Source of the DNA: Cupriavidus sp. BIS7
Lineage (GTDB): Bacteria; Pseudomonadota; Gammaproteobacteria; Burkholderiales; Burkholderiaceae
Direction of reading: 5' to 3'
DNA: 64,000 bases
Assembly (NCBI RefSeq): GCF_000292345.1
Contig: NZ_ALOU01000005.1
Location: 1-64,000, forward strand
In this document: one piece after another, positions 43,819 through 52,423 of the stretch
Numbering within the stretch: position 1 is the first letter of the stretch
Layout: the number at the start of each line of letters is the position of its first letter
Program-made: the position numbers and the translations under genes
Notes under the pieces: model-generated
Databases searched by the model: none
Seen by the model: the letters and a program-made list of their open reading frames with translations, nothing else
What the model was told of the DNA's origin: nothing

Positions 43819-44736
43819 ATGCTCATTACCGGAAAGTTCGCGATGTACGTCACCGCGTTCGTCGTGACCATATCGCTGATCGAGGCACTCGTCCTCTGGC
43901 GCAAGCGCCGCGACAGCGTCAAACCGTTCTCGTGGAACGAGGTCTGGCTGTCACTGGCCGATCTGGCCGGCCGCAAGCTGTCCGTGATGCTGCCGCTGTC
44001 GCTGGCCGCGCCCGTCTTTGCGTTCGCCTGGGATCACCGCCTGTTCACGGTCACGCTGAACAGCGCGCTTGCCGTGTTCCTGCTCTTTGTCGGCCAGGAG
44101 TTCTGCTACTACTGGTACCACCGCGCGGCGCACCGCGTCCGCTTCTTCTGGGCCACGCACGCGGTGCACCATTCGCCCAACCAGCTCACGCTGACATCCG
44201 CCTACCGTCTTGGCTGGACCGGCAAGCTGACCGGCAGCGCGGTGTTCTTCGCGCCGCTAGTCCTGCTTGGCGTGCGCCCGGAAGTGGTGCTGGCCACGCT
44301 GTCGCTGAACCTGCTCTACCAGTTCTGGCTTCATAACGACTGGATGCCCAAGCTCGGCTGGCTCGAATATGTGTTCAACACGCCGTCCGCCCACCGCGTG
44401 CACCACGCTTCGAACATCGATTACCTCGATGCCAACTACGGCGGTGTGCTGATCATCTTCGACCGCATGTTCGGCACCTATGTGGAAGAACGCGCCGACG
44501 AACCGTGCCGCTACGGCCTGGTCCACCCGAGCACCACAAGCAACCCGATCGTGAACCAGTTCGAACACTGGATCGGCCTGGGCCGCGACATCGCCTCCGC
44601 CGGGAAACTCTGGCACGCCGCCGCGTACCTGGTCATGCCCCCGGGCTGGGCGCCAGACGGCAAGGGCACCACCACCGAGAACCTGCGCATGCAGCATCAG
44701 GAGGTAAAGCAGGCAGGCTGGCAACTCCAGCAGTAG
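43819..44736 (+). CDS. Sterol desaturase/fatty acid hydroxylase family protein
   Basis: A 305-residue membrane hydroxylase with four or five hydrophobic segments. The di-iron histidine clusters are complete: HRAAH (H101, H105), HAVHH (H114, H117, H118) and HRVHH (H192, H195, H196). Members hydroxylate fatty acids, sterols or carotenoids using oxygen. The frame is open from 43762, but the ATG at 43819 follows CGAGGC at a suitable distance. It is divergent from the Cys-repeat protein gene. Its substrate is unknown; a membrane fatty acid is the simplest guess. Confidence 0.9.
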   Translation: MLITGKFAMYVTAFVVTISLIEALVLWRKRRDSVKPFSWNEVWLSLADLAGRKLSVMLPLSLAAPVFAFAWDHRLFTVTLNSALAVFLLFVGQEFCYYWYHRAAHRVRFFWATHAVHHSPNQLTLTSAYRLGWTGKLTGSAVFFAPLVLLGVRPEVVLATLSLNLLYQFWLHNDWMPKLGWLEYVFNTPSAHRVHHASNIDYLDANYGGVLIIFDRMFGTYVEERADEPCRYGLVHPSTTSNPIVNQFEHWIGLGRDIASAGKLWHAAAYLVMPPGWAPDGKGTTTENLRMQHQEVKQAGWQLQQ

Positions 44737-44765
44737 CCCTTCACCGCGTCAGGAGTCAGGACAGC

Positions 44766-44805
44766 ACAGGCCACGATATGCGAAGATCGTGGCCTGTCTG
44801 CTTTT
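44766..44805 (+). terminator. Rho-independent terminator after the hydroxylase gene
   Basis: ACAGGCCACGAT-atgcgaag-ATCGTGGCCTGT forms a perfect 12-bp stem (44766-44777 with 44786-44797), followed by a T-rich CTGCTTTTA. It separates the hydroxylase gene from mdcR. Confidence 0.75.
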
Positions 44806-44817
44806 ACCGCCGCCCCC

Positions 44818-45744
44818 ATGCCAGACCGCATCAGCGAAGACATCACGTTCCGCAAACTCGAGGCGCTGCTGGCCTTCATGGAGACGGGCAACCTGGCGAA
44901 GGCCGCCGAAGCGCTGGACGTCAGCACGGTAAGCGTGCACCGCGCGCTGCATTCGCTGGAGGAAGGGTTGCGCTGCGCGCTGTTCCGGCACGAGGGGCGC
45001 AACCTGCTGCCGACCGAGGCCGCCCACGTGCTGGCCGATGTGGCGCGCGACGTAATCAAGACCATGTCCGACGGCATCCGCATGACGCGCGAGGCCGCCG
45101 GCTATTCGGCCGATCAGCTCAAGATTGGCTCGCTGTATTCGCTGACGATCCGCACGGTGCCGCAGGTGGTCATCGGCATCAAGATGCGGCGCCCTGAACT
45201 GCAGACGGAACTGGTGCTCGGCTCGAACGCCGATCTGCTCGACAAGCTGCGCCAGGGGACAATCGACGCCACGCTGATGGGCCTGCCGGAATCATGCAGC
45301 GATATCGAATCGATCGCGATGTTCGAGGACGACATCTTCTTCGCCGCCCCGGCCGATTCGCACTACGCCCGCATGGATGCCGTCGATTTGCGCCAGTGCC
45401 GCGACGAACCGTTCGTCTCGCTCGGCGACGGCTTCGTGACATCGAGCGGCTTTGCCGAGGCGTTCCGCATTGCCGACTTCACGCCCAATGTGGTGATGAA
45501 GGTCGGCGACATCTTCTCGCTGATGAACCTGGTCGGTGGCGGCATCGGCTATTCGCTGCTGCCCGGCCGCGTGCGTGACGTATTCGCGCGCAACGTCGCG
45601 TTCATTCCGCTGACAGCCGAGTACGACATGAAGCAGACGATCGGACTGAGCTTCCTGCGCCGGCGCGAGCGCGACCCGAACCTGCTGGCCCTTGCCGCGG
45701 TCTGCCGCATGCTGACGCAGACCGGCGACAAGACCGCCCTCTGA
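44818..45744 (+). CDS. mdcR: LysR family regulator, probable malonate regulator MdcR
   Basis: A 308-residue LysR protein. The N-terminal helix-turn-helix (LEALLAFMETGNLAKAAEALD, STVSVHRALHSLEEGLR) is followed by the LysR effector domain (GSLYSLTIRTVPQVVIGIKM, SNADLLDKLRQGTIDATLMG). The sequence and its place beside mad/mdc genes point to MdcR, which activates malonate genes in Klebsiella and Acinetobacter. It converges with madM, and a perfect inverted repeat at 47143-47159 between madL and mdcA is its probable site. The gene's own promoter is near the preceding terminator. Confidence 0.85.
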   Translation: MPDRISEDITFRKLEALLAFMETGNLAKAAEALDVSTVSVHRALHSLEEGLRCALFRHEGRNLLPTEAAHVLADVARDVIKTMSDGIRMTREAAGYSADQLKIGSLYSLTIRTVPQVVIGIKMRRPELQTELVLGSNADLLDKLRQGTIDATLMGLPESCSDIESIAMFEDDIFFAAPADSHYARMDAVDLRQCRDEPFVSLGDGFVTSSGFAEAFRIADFTPNVVMKVGDIFSLMNLVGGGIGYSLLPGRVRDVFARNVAFIPLTAEYDMKQTIGLSFLRRRERDPNLLALAAVCRMLTQTGDKTAL

Positions 45745-45772
45745 CGCAGGGCCCGGCCAGTATCAACCAACT

Positions 45773-45800
45773 AGCCGAGCAGCCGAGCAGCCGATCAGCC
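45773..45800. repeat. Three tandem 8-bp repeats at the end of madM
   Basis: AGCCGAGC occurs twice exactly and once as AGCCGATC, in the 50-base gap between the convergent mdcR and madM genes. The third unit covers part of the madM stop codon (45795-45797). Confidence 0.6.
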
Positions 45801-46571
45801 AACCAGCGCCCGGGTGGCAAGGTACAGCACTGACGGCCCCAGCAGGCAGCCCAGCCCCGTGTGGAACGTGGCCACCAGTGCGCCGTACGGCACCAGCCGC
45901 CGGTCGGTGGCCGCCAGACCGGCCGACACGCCACTGACCGTTCCCGCAAGTCCGCCGAACACCATCGCGGCGCGCGGGTTGTTCAGCCCCAGGAAGCCCG
46001 CGGCGAGCGGCGTGCCCACCATCACGATGATCGCCTTGATCAGGCCCGTGGCAATCGACAGCGCAATCACGTCCGAGCTGGCGCCCAGTGCGGCGCCCGT
46101 TACCGGACCCACGATATAGGTCACCGCGCCCGCGCCAATCGTCGTCATGCTGACCGCGTCGCTATAGCCGAACGCGCGCGCCACCGTCGCCCCGACGACA
46201 AACGGAATCACGGTACCAAGCAGCAGCGACACGGCCCCCACCAGCCCGGCCTTGCGCGCTTCGCGCACCTGCACCTCGAACGCGGTGGCCACGATGGCGA
46301 AGTCGCGCAGCATTGCACCGCCCATCAGCCCGATACCCGAGAACAGCGAAAAATCGGCCAGCCCGCTTTCCTTGCCGGTGGACAAGCCACCGTAGTAAGC
46401 CAGCCCAAGGCCGATCATGATGGCGATGGCCGAGGCGTGCAGGCGCCCTTTTGTCAGCCGGCGCGACAGTTGCGAGGACACCCACATCACAATGCCGACG
46501 GTGGCAAAAGCCGTGACCAGGGCATTGTGTTCGAGCACTTTCTGGAACATGAGGGTCGGTGCGATCGTCAT
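45795..46571 (-). CDS. madM: Malonate transporter subunit MadM
   Basis: A 258-residue membrane protein with about eight hydrophobic segments, including LGLAYYGGLSTGKES and the Gly-rich VGATVARAFGYSDAV. MadM with MadL forms the sodium-malonate symporter of Malonomonas rubra and is found with malonate decarboxylase genes. It is cotranscribed with madL (17 bases apart) and both are divergent from mdcA. Tandem repeats at the 3' end overlap the stop codon. Confidence 0.9.
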   Translation of the reverse strand: MTIAPTLMFQKVLEHNALVTAFATVGIVMWVSSQLSRRLTKGRLHASAIAIMIGLGLAYYGGLSTGKESGLADFSLFSGIGLMGGAMLRDFAIVATAFEVQVREARKAGLVGAVSLLLGTVIPFVVGATVARAFGYSDAVSMTTIGAGAVTYIVGPVTGAALGASSDVIALSIATGLIKAIIVMVGTPLAAGFLGLNNPRAAMVFGGLAGTVSGVSAGLAATDRRLVPYGALVATFHTGLGCLLGPSVLYLATRALVG

Positions 46572-46588
46572 GGCAGTCTCCCCCGGGC

Positions 46589-46987
46589 TCAGGTACGGGC
46601 AGCCGTTTCGGCTGGCAGCGGCGGCAACGGCTCATGATCGCCGGTGCGGCTCAACAGCGCGATGCAGCATCCAGAAGCCAGCACCGCCAGCACCGCCGCG
46701 ATCACCGCCACCGGCCCGCCGCGCAATGCGGCAACCACGTTCTGCTGTGCCGCCATCGCCACCACCACCGGGATATACATCGAGCCCCAGAAGGCCACCC
46801 CGGCCTCGGTCTCCTTGGGCATCAGCCCGCGGTCATGCAGGTACAGCCGGATCGAGATCAGCAACAGCATGGCGATGCCGACCCCGCCAACATTGGCCTT
46901 GACGCCAATCGCCACGCCGAGCAGGTCGCCCAGGTACAGGCCAATCAGATGGCAGAGCGCAAGCAGCGCGGTTCCGTAGATGATCAT
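46589..46987 (-). CDS. madL: Malonate transporter subunit MadL
   Basis: A 132-residue membrane protein, the small subunit of the malonate symporter. It has four hydrophobic segments: IYGTALLALCHLIGLYLGDLLG at the N-terminus with a conserved Gly-Val-Lys-Ala-Asn-Val-Gly-Gly (residues 31-38) and VVVAMAAQQNVVAALRGGP. The C-terminus ends with a short soluble tail. MadL and MadM act together; neither is known to work alone. The 252-base gap to the divergent mdcA contains the probable MdcR site, which likely controls both directions. Confidence 0.9.
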   Translation of the reverse strand: MIIYGTALLALCHLIGLYLGDLLGVAIGVKANVGGVGIAMLLLISIRLYLHDRGLMPKETEAGVAFWGSMYIPVVVAMAAQQNVVAALRGGPVAVIAAVLAVLASGCCIALLSRTGDHEPLPPLPAETAART

Positions 46988-47142
46988 GGTTGTCTCCTTG
47001 ATGGTGCGGGTTTTGTAGTTTGATGCGCCGGTGCTTGGGCGGCACGGCGCTTTGCAGAACGACTGTAGGAAGCGGCGGCTCCGCCATCAATCAACTCCGC
47101 TTCCCGATCGTTACGCTCCTGTTAATCGTGGCGGCAAGGTTA

Positions 47143-47159
47143 GTTACGCGTGGCGTAAC
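47143..47159. promoter_or_regulatory. Perfect 7-3-7 inverted repeat, candidate MdcR site
   Basis: GTTACGC-GTG-GCGTAAC lies between divergent madL and mdcA. It contains a T-N11-A LysR box. It is centred about 63 bases before a possible mdcA start site, given TTGTTC (47179-47184) and TATCTT (47202-47207) separated by 17 bases, the usual place for LysR activation. Confidence 0.5.
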
Positions 47160-47239
47160 GGTCCGACGCCAGTGTTGATTGTTCGGCCCCGCCACCCCGC
47201 CTATCTTTCCCGTATCGACCGACGCACACCGGAGACGTC

Positions 47240-48898
47240 ATGCTGAACCCGATACCGGAACGACAGTGGGACACGCGCCGCACCGAAAAGCGGCGCCGCC
47301 AGGCCTTGGGCGCGAAGATCGCCACGGGCAAGGTGATTCCCACGGCAGATATCGTGTCCTTCCTGGAAACGATCACCGCACCGGGCGACCGCGTGGTGCT
47401 GGAAGGCAACAACCAGAAGCAGGCAGACTTCCTCTCCCGCTCGCTGGCGGATGCCGATCCTTCCCGGCTGCACGACCTGCACCTGATCATCCCGAGCGTG
47501 AGCCGGGTGGAACATCTGGATCTGTTCGAGCGCGGCATCGCACGCAAGCTCGACTTCGCCTACGCGGGCGCCCAGAGCGTGCGGATCTCCCAGTTCCTGG
47601 AAGACGGGCTGATGGAGGTTGGCGCGATCCACACCTATATCGAGCTCTACGCACGGCTCTATGTCGACCTGACGCCGCACGTCGTGCTGACCGCGGCGTA
47701 CAAGGCCGACCGTGACGGCAACCTCTATACCGGCCCGAGTACCGAGGACTCTCCCGCGCTGATAGAGGCGGCGGCGTTCCGCGACGGCATCGTGATCGCG
47801 CAGGTCAACGAAATCGTCGACGACCCGAAGGACTTGCCGCGTGTCGATATTCCCGGCTCCTGGATCGACTACGTAGTGGAGTCCGACAAGCCATTCTTCT
47901 GCGAACCGCTGTTCACGCGCGACCCCCGGCTGATCAAGCCGGTGCACATCCTGATGGCCATGATGGCGATCCGTGGCATCTACGAGCGCCACAACGTGCA
48001 GTCCCTGAACCACGGCATCGGCTTCAACACCGCCGCGATCGAGCTGATCCTGCCAACCTACGGCGAACAGCTTGGCCTGAAGGGGAAGATCTGCAAGTAC
48101 TGGACGCTCAACCCGCATCCAACGCTGATCCCGGCGATCGAATCGGGCTGGGTCGAAAGCGTGCACAGCTTCGGCAGCGAGCTTGGCATGGAAGACTACG
48201 TGGCGGCGCGCCCCGACGTCTTCTTCACCGGCAGCGACGGATCGATGCGCTCGAACCGTGCACTGTGCCAGCTTGCCGGTCAGTACGCGGTGGACCTGTT
48301 TATCGGCTCGACGCTGCAGATCGACGGCGACGGCCACTCGTCCACGGTCACGCGCGGCAGGCTGTCCGGTTTCGGCGGCGCGCCCAACATGGGCCACAAC
48401 CCCGGAGGCCGCCGTCACGCCACCCCCGCCTGGCTCGACCTGATCGAGACCGACGACCCGCTCGCGCGTGGCCGCAAGCTTGTGGTGCAGATGGTGGAGA
48501 CGTTCCAGGCTGGCGGCAAACCCACGTTCGTCGAATCGATGGACGCGGTGCAGGTGGCCAAGGATAGCGGCATGCCGCTGGCGCCGGTCATGATCTATGG
48601 CGACGACGTCACGCACGTGCTGACGGAAGAAGGCATCGCCTATCTCTACAAGGCACGCTCGCTCGAAGAGCGCCGCCGCATGATTGCGGCCGTCGCCGGT
48701 GTCACGCCAATCGGCATGCGGCACGACCCGGCCACGACGCGCCAGATGCGCAGCGACGGCCTCATCGCGCTGCCGGAGGATCTCGGCGTGCATCGCGGCG
48801 ATGCCACGCGCTCGCTGCTGGCGGCCAAGAGCATGGCCGATCTTGTTGAATGGTCCGGAGGGCTCTACACGCCGCCGGCACGTTTCCGGAGCTGGTGA
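47240..48898 (+). CDS. mdcA: Malonate decarboxylase subunit alpha (malonate:ACP transferase)
   Basis: A 552-residue MdcA protein, equal to the usual length (about 551). It exchanges acetyl for malonyl on the acyl carrier protein, generating acetate and malonyl-ACP. Recognised regions are NHGIGFNTAAIELILPTYGE, GLKGKICKYWTLNPHPTLIPA and the C-terminal SLEERRRMIAAVAGVTPIG, as in other malonate decarboxylase alpha subunits. It is the first gene of mdcABCDEGH, all on the plus strand with overlaps or gaps of only a few bases. CGGAGACG precedes the ATG. Confidence 0.96.
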   Translation: MLNPIPERQWDTRRTEKRRRQALGAKIATGKVIPTADIVSFLETITAPGDRVVLEGNNQKQADFLSRSLADADPSRLHDLHLIIPSVSRVEHLDLFERGIARKLDFAYAGAQSVRISQFLEDGLMEVGAIHTYIELYARLYVDLTPHVVLTAAYKADRDGNLYTGPSTEDSPALIEAAAFRDGIVIAQVNEIVDDPKDLPRVDIPGSWIDYVVESDKPFFCEPLFTRDPRLIKPVHILMAMMAIRGIYERHNVQSLNHGIGFNTAAIELILPTYGEQLGLKGKICKYWTLNPHPTLIPAIESGWVESVHSFGSELGMEDYVAARPDVFFTGSDGSMRSNRALCQLAGQYAVDLFIGSTLQIDGDGHSSTVTRGRLSGFGGAPNMGHNPGGRRHATPAWLDLIETDDPLARGRKLVVQMVETFQAGGKPTFVESMDAVQVAKDSGMPLAPVMIYGDDVTHVLTEEGIAYLYKARSLEERRRMIAAVAGVTPIGMRHDPATTRQMRSDGLIALPEDLGVHRGDATRSLLAAKSMADLVEWSGGLYTPPARFRSW

Positions 48899-49791
48899 TG
48901 GGCGCGCTCGCAACACTTGCGCGTAGCGATGCGCGAACGCACAGCAACGGCGAAGCCATCGCCGAGACCATCGGCGAGCTTGCCGTGGCCGTCCTGATCG
49001 ACGAAGCGACGCTGACCCCGAAGCCCGGTCTTGTCGATGGGCGCGGCAACGGCGCGCACCCGGACATGTCCCTGCGGCTGATGATCGATTCCGCGCACAG
49101 CCTGCGCGATGGCTTCGTGGCGATGGCCCGCGCCGGCCAGGCGGCCACGCGTATCGACGCATCGCTGCGCGAGCGGCTCGGCGCGCTGGGCCGGGAGACC
49201 GAAGCGGCGATGCTGCAAGCCAGCGGCGGTATCAATACGCATCGCGGCGCGATCTGGGCGCTCGGGCTGCTGGCCGGCGCCGCCGGTTGGCTCGGCAAGA
49301 GCCGCGGCGCCAACGCCATTGCGCAGATCGCGGGCGTTATCGCCCGGCTGCCCGATCGGCACCGTCCCGCCCATACCGGCAACAAGGGCGAACTGGCACG
49401 CCACGCGTTCGGCGTGGGCGGCGCGCGCGGGCAGGCCGAAGCGTGCTTTCCGCATGTGATCGGTGTCGGCCTGCCGGCCCTGCGCGCCAGCCGCGCACGT
49501 GGCGATGCGGAGCCCACGGCACGGGTCAACGCGTTGCTGGCGATCATGGCGCAGCTTGACGATACCTGCGTGCTGGCGCGCGCTGGCCGCGATGGACTTG
49601 CAGATGTGCAGGCCGGTGCAGAGGCGGTGCTAGACGCTGGCGGCATCGGCACGCTGGCCGGGCGCCGCCGCCTGCACGAACTCGAAACCTCGATGCGGCT
49701 CCGCCAGGCGTCGCCGGGCGGCGCGGCGGACCTGCTGGCCGCCACCCTATTCCTCGACCGGCTATCCGCCGCGCAACCAGGAGAGTCCTGA
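48898..49791 (+). CDS. mdcB: Triphosphoribosyl-dephospho-CoA synthase MdcB
   Basis: A 297-residue member of the CitG/MdcB family, which joins ATP and dephospho-CoA to make the precursor of the ACP prosthetic group. The signature is EATLTPKPGLVDGRGNGAHPDM (the KPGLVD and GAHPDMS parts are typical), followed by the alpha-helical core. The start ATG overlaps the mdcA stop by one base (TGATG), indicating coupling; earlier in-frame codons lie inside mdcA. The stop overlaps the mdcC start in the same way. Confidence 0.94.
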   Translation: MGALATLARSDARTHSNGEAIAETIGELAVAVLIDEATLTPKPGLVDGRGNGAHPDMSLRLMIDSAHSLRDGFVAMARAGQAATRIDASLRERLGALGRETEAAMLQASGGINTHRGAIWALGLLAGAAGWLGKSRGANAIAQIAGVIARLPDRHRPAHTGNKGELARHAFGVGGARGQAEACFPHVIGVGLPALRASRARGDAEPTARVNALLAIMAQLDDTCVLARAGRDGLADVQAGAEAVLDAGGIGTLAGRRRLHELETSMRLRQASPGGAADLLAATLFLDRLSAAQPGES

Positions 49792-50120
49792 TGGAACAGC
49801 TCAGATTCGAATATGCCGCCAGTGAACCGGCCAGCCGCCGCGTGCTGGTGGGCGTGGTGGGCTCCGGCGATCTGGAAGTGATGATCGAACCGGGCGAAGC
49901 CGGCAAGACATCGATCGACGTCACGACCTCGGTCAACGGCTACGGCCGCGTCTGGGACGCGCAACTGACGCGAGTGTTCAGCGCGGAGCCACGCGCGGCC
50001 ATGCGCATCCGCATTCACGATTTTGGCGCCACGCCGGGCGTGGTCGGCATGCGGCTGGCCGAGGCGTTCGAGGCGCTCGGTTCGCCTGCGGACCTTGACG
50101 AAGGCAAGGAGCAACCATGA
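49791..50120 (+). CDS. mdcC: Malonate decarboxylase acyl carrier protein MdcC (delta subunit)
   Basis: A 109-residue acyl carrier protein, of a fold unrelated to the usual ACP. The prosthetic group 2'-(5''-phosphoribosyl)-3'-dephospho-CoA is attached to a serine; here VVGSGDLEV places a serine at S25, the same position as the modified Ser-25 of Klebsiella MdcC. It carries the malonyl group from MdcA to the MdcD/E decarboxylase. The stop overlaps the mdcD start by four bases (ATGA). Confidence 0.94.
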   Translation: MEQLRFEYAASEPASRRVLVGVVGSGDLEVMIEPGEAGKTSIDVTTSVNGYGRVWDAQLTRVFSAEPRAAMRIRIHDFGATPGVVGMRLAEAFEALGSPADLDEGKEQP

Positions 50121-50962
50121 GCCGAGCCGCATTGCTGTCCCGCGAGAGTTTTGTCGAACTCGGCGCACGCGCTCGCGCACGCGCACTGTTGGACCCTGGC
50201 ACCTTCCGCGAACTGGCGGGCCCGTTCGATGGCCTGACCTCGCCGTGGCTGGCACGGCAGGGCGTGGTGCCGCAGGGCGATGACGGCGTGATCGTCGCCA
50301 AGGGGAGCATCGACGGCCACCCGGCCGTTGTCCTCGCCATCGAAGGCGCATTCCAGGGCGGCAGCCTTGGGGAAGTCGGCGGCGCCAAGATTGCCGGCGC
50401 GCTGGAACTGGCGGCCGAGGACAATCGCCGGGGCGTGCCGACGCGCGCCGTGATCCTGTTCGAGACCGGCGGCGTCCGGCTGCAGGAGGCCAACCTCGGT
50501 CTGGCATCGATCGCCGAAGTCCACGCGGCAATCGTCGATCTGCGCCGCTACCAGCCGGTGATCGGCGTGATTGCCGGGCAGGTTGGCTGCTTTGGCGGCA
50601 TGTCGATTGCGGCGGGCCTGTGCAGCGCACTGGTGGTCACACGCGAGGCGCGGCTCGGTCTGAATGGCCCTGCCGTGATCGAACAGGAAGCGGGTATTGG
50701 CGAGTACGACTCGCGTGACCGCCCCTTCATCTGGAGTTTTACCGGCGGCGAGCAACGCCTTGCCACGGGGCTGGCGGACCGCTTTGCCGATGACGACGTT
50801 GCAGCCATCCGCGACGTGGTCGCCGAACTGGCCGCGCAGCCACCCAGCCCGTTGAATCGCAGCGAACGCTACGCCGATTACCTGCGCCATCTTGCGAAGT
50901 ACGACGCCAGCAAGCAGCCCACCCCGGAAACGGTGCGCCAACTATTCGGAGAGCAGCCATGA
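50117..50962 (+). CDS. mdcD: Malonate decarboxylase subunit beta (biotin-independent)
   Basis: A 281-residue protein of the carboxyltransferase superfamily that decarboxylates malonyl-ACP to acetyl-ACP with MdcE. It shows the crotonase-like core: FQGGSLGEVGGAKIAGALELA, FETGGVRLQEANLGLASIAE and GQVGCFGGMSIAAGLCS. It is the beta subunit (carboxyltransferase-beta like). It starts within the last four bases of mdcC and its stop overlaps mdcE by four bases, so the decarboxylase genes are translationally coupled. No biotin-binding domain is present, as expected for this type. Confidence 0.95.
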   Translation: MSRAALLSRESFVELGARARARALLDPGTFRELAGPFDGLTSPWLARQGVVPQGDDGVIVAKGSIDGHPAVVLAIEGAFQGGSLGEVGGAKIAGALELAAEDNRRGVPTRAVILFETGGVRLQEANLGLASIAEVHAAIVDLRRYQPVIGVIAGQVGCFGGMSIAAGLCSALVVTREARLGLNGPAVIEQEAGIGEYDSRDRPFIWSFTGGEQRLATGLADRFADDDVAAIRDVVAELAAQPPSPLNRSERYADYLRHLAKYDASKQPTPETVRQLFGEQP

Positions 50963-51777
50963 GCGATACCCACGAGTCCGGCCGTGGCAAAGCCTGGCTT
51001 GCCGTGCTCGGCGGCAACGCGCCGCGCCTGCCCGGCTTTCCGGCGTCGGTGCAGGTTGTCGACATCGAAACGGGCGGACGTGCAGCCCGTCTGATCGCCG
51101 TCGTGCCCGATGCCAACAGTGCCTTCCCGCGTGCACGCAACGGCGAAGTTGGGCTGCAGGAAGGCTGGTCGCTGGCCCAGGCAGTGCATGAGGCCATCGA
51201 CGCCGACCGGGACGCTCCCGTCAAGCGCGCCATCATCGCCATCGTCGATACGCCGAGTCAGGCCTATGGCCGCCGCGAAGAGGCTTTCGGCATCCATCAG
51301 GCACTGGCCAGTGCGGCGGCAGCGTACGCCTCGGCGCGCCTGCAAGGGCACCCGGTGATCGCGCTGCTGGTGGGCAAGGCCATGTCCGGCGCGTTTCTGG
51401 CGCACGGCTATCAGGCCAACCGGATACTGGCGCTGGCCGACCCCGGCGTGCTGGTGCACGCGATGGGCAAAGAAGCTGCGGCACGCATCACGCTGCGCAG
51501 CGTGGAAGAACTGGAAGCGTTCGCCGCCACAGTGCCGCCGATGGCCTACGACATCGACAGCTACGCGACACTCGGCCTGCTGTGGCGAACCATTCCGGTT
51601 CAGCATGCAGCGGCGCCGACGCCCGCCGATGTTTCCGCCGTGCAGGCTGTGCTGTGCGATGCGCTGGCCGATATCGACGCGGACCCGCATCGCGACCTGC
51701 GCGGCCGCCTGGGCGGAGAGAACCGTAGTGCATCGCGCCGGGTGCGCGCCGTGCTGGCCAGCCAGTGGCAAGGCTGA
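50959..51777 (+). CDS. mdcE: Malonate decarboxylase subunit gamma (biotin-independent)
   Basis: A 272-residue partner of MdcD. It has the crotonase fold and the pattern IIAIVDTPSQAYGRREEAFG, VIALLVGKAMSGAFLAHGYQ and LALADPGVLVHAMGKEAAAR seen in gamma subunits, which form the second half of the active site. It follows mdcD with a four-base overlap and precedes mdcG by four bases. Some species fuse MdcD and MdcE; here they are separate. Confidence 0.95.
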   Translation: MSDTHESGRGKAWLAVLGGNAPRLPGFPASVQVVDIETGGRAARLIAVVPDANSAFPRARNGEVGLQEGWSLAQAVHEAIDADRDAPVKRAIIAIVDTPSQAYGRREEAFGIHQALASAAAAYASARLQGHPVIALLVGKAMSGAFLAHGYQANRILALADPGVLVHAMGKEAAARITLRSVEELEAFAATVPPMAYDIDSYATLGLLWRTIPVQHAAAPTPADVSAVQAVLCDALADIDADPHRDLRGRLGGENRSASRRVRAVLASQWQG

Positions 51778-51781
51778 TGCC

Positions 51782-52423
51782 ATGCAACGCCCCCAGCCGC
51801 ACGACCTGATCTGGCTGCGCGACCCGGCGGCGTTCGTCGCCACGGGCGCGCTGCCCGATTGGGCCAACGCGGATTGGCTTGCGCAGGCACCGGTTGTGGT
51901 CAGACGCGATTGCCGCCAAGGCAGCCGCATTCCGGTGGGCCTGCGCGGAAAACAACGCGAGCAACGCCACGCCGCATGGCTCCACGCGGACCAGTGCGCG
52001 TCGGTCGTCTCACCGTTCGAGATCGCGGGGCAAGGTTTCTGGCGCCTGCATCCGCGCCGCGACGAGATCCCGGCCCTACACGCGCTGGACCGCATCGCCG
52101 CGCAGCTTGGCACGCTGCATCTCCCGTGGGGCATCACCGGCGCCGTGGGCTTCACGCTGGCTTCAGGTATCGACGTGCTCCATGTGCAGAGCGATATCGA
52201 CATGCTGGTTGCGGCACCGAAGCCCCTGTCACAGGCGGACATGGAAAAGATGGCCGCGCTGACTGACACACCGGAAGTACGACTCGACATCCAGATCGCC
52301 ACGCCGCACGGCGCGTTTGCGCTGCGCGAACGGCTACGCACAAGGGGACGCGTACTGCTCAAGACCGACGCGGGCCCCGTTCTGTGCGACGACCCCTGGC
52401 AGGCGCCATGGCCACGCTGCTGA
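51782..52423 (+). CDS. mdcG: Phosphoribosyl-dephospho-CoA transferase MdcG (holo-ACP synthase)
   Basis: A 213-residue nucleotidyltransferase that attaches the prosthetic group made by MdcB to MdcC. Near the centre is WGITGAVGFTLASGIDVLHVQS followed by SDIDMLV, the nucleotidyltransferase metal-binding region. It starts at 51782 (earlier in-frame codons overlap mdcE). The end overlaps mdcH by 16 bases. Confidence 0.92.
   Translation: MQRPQPHDLIWLRDPAAFVATGALPDWANADWLAQAPVVVRRDCRQGSRIPVGLRGKQREQRHAAWLHADQCASVVSPFEIAGQGFWRLHPRRDEIPALHALDRIAAQLGTLHLPWGITGAVGFTLASGIDVLHVQSDIDMLVAAPKPLSQADMEKMAALTDTPEVRLDIQIATPHGAFALRERLRTRGRVLLKTDAGPVLCDDPWQAPWPRC

Noticed and set aside
47201..50630. Long minus-strand open frames across mdcA-mdcD
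   Set aside because: The mdc genes are unmistakable on the plus strand; these frames are compositional shadows.
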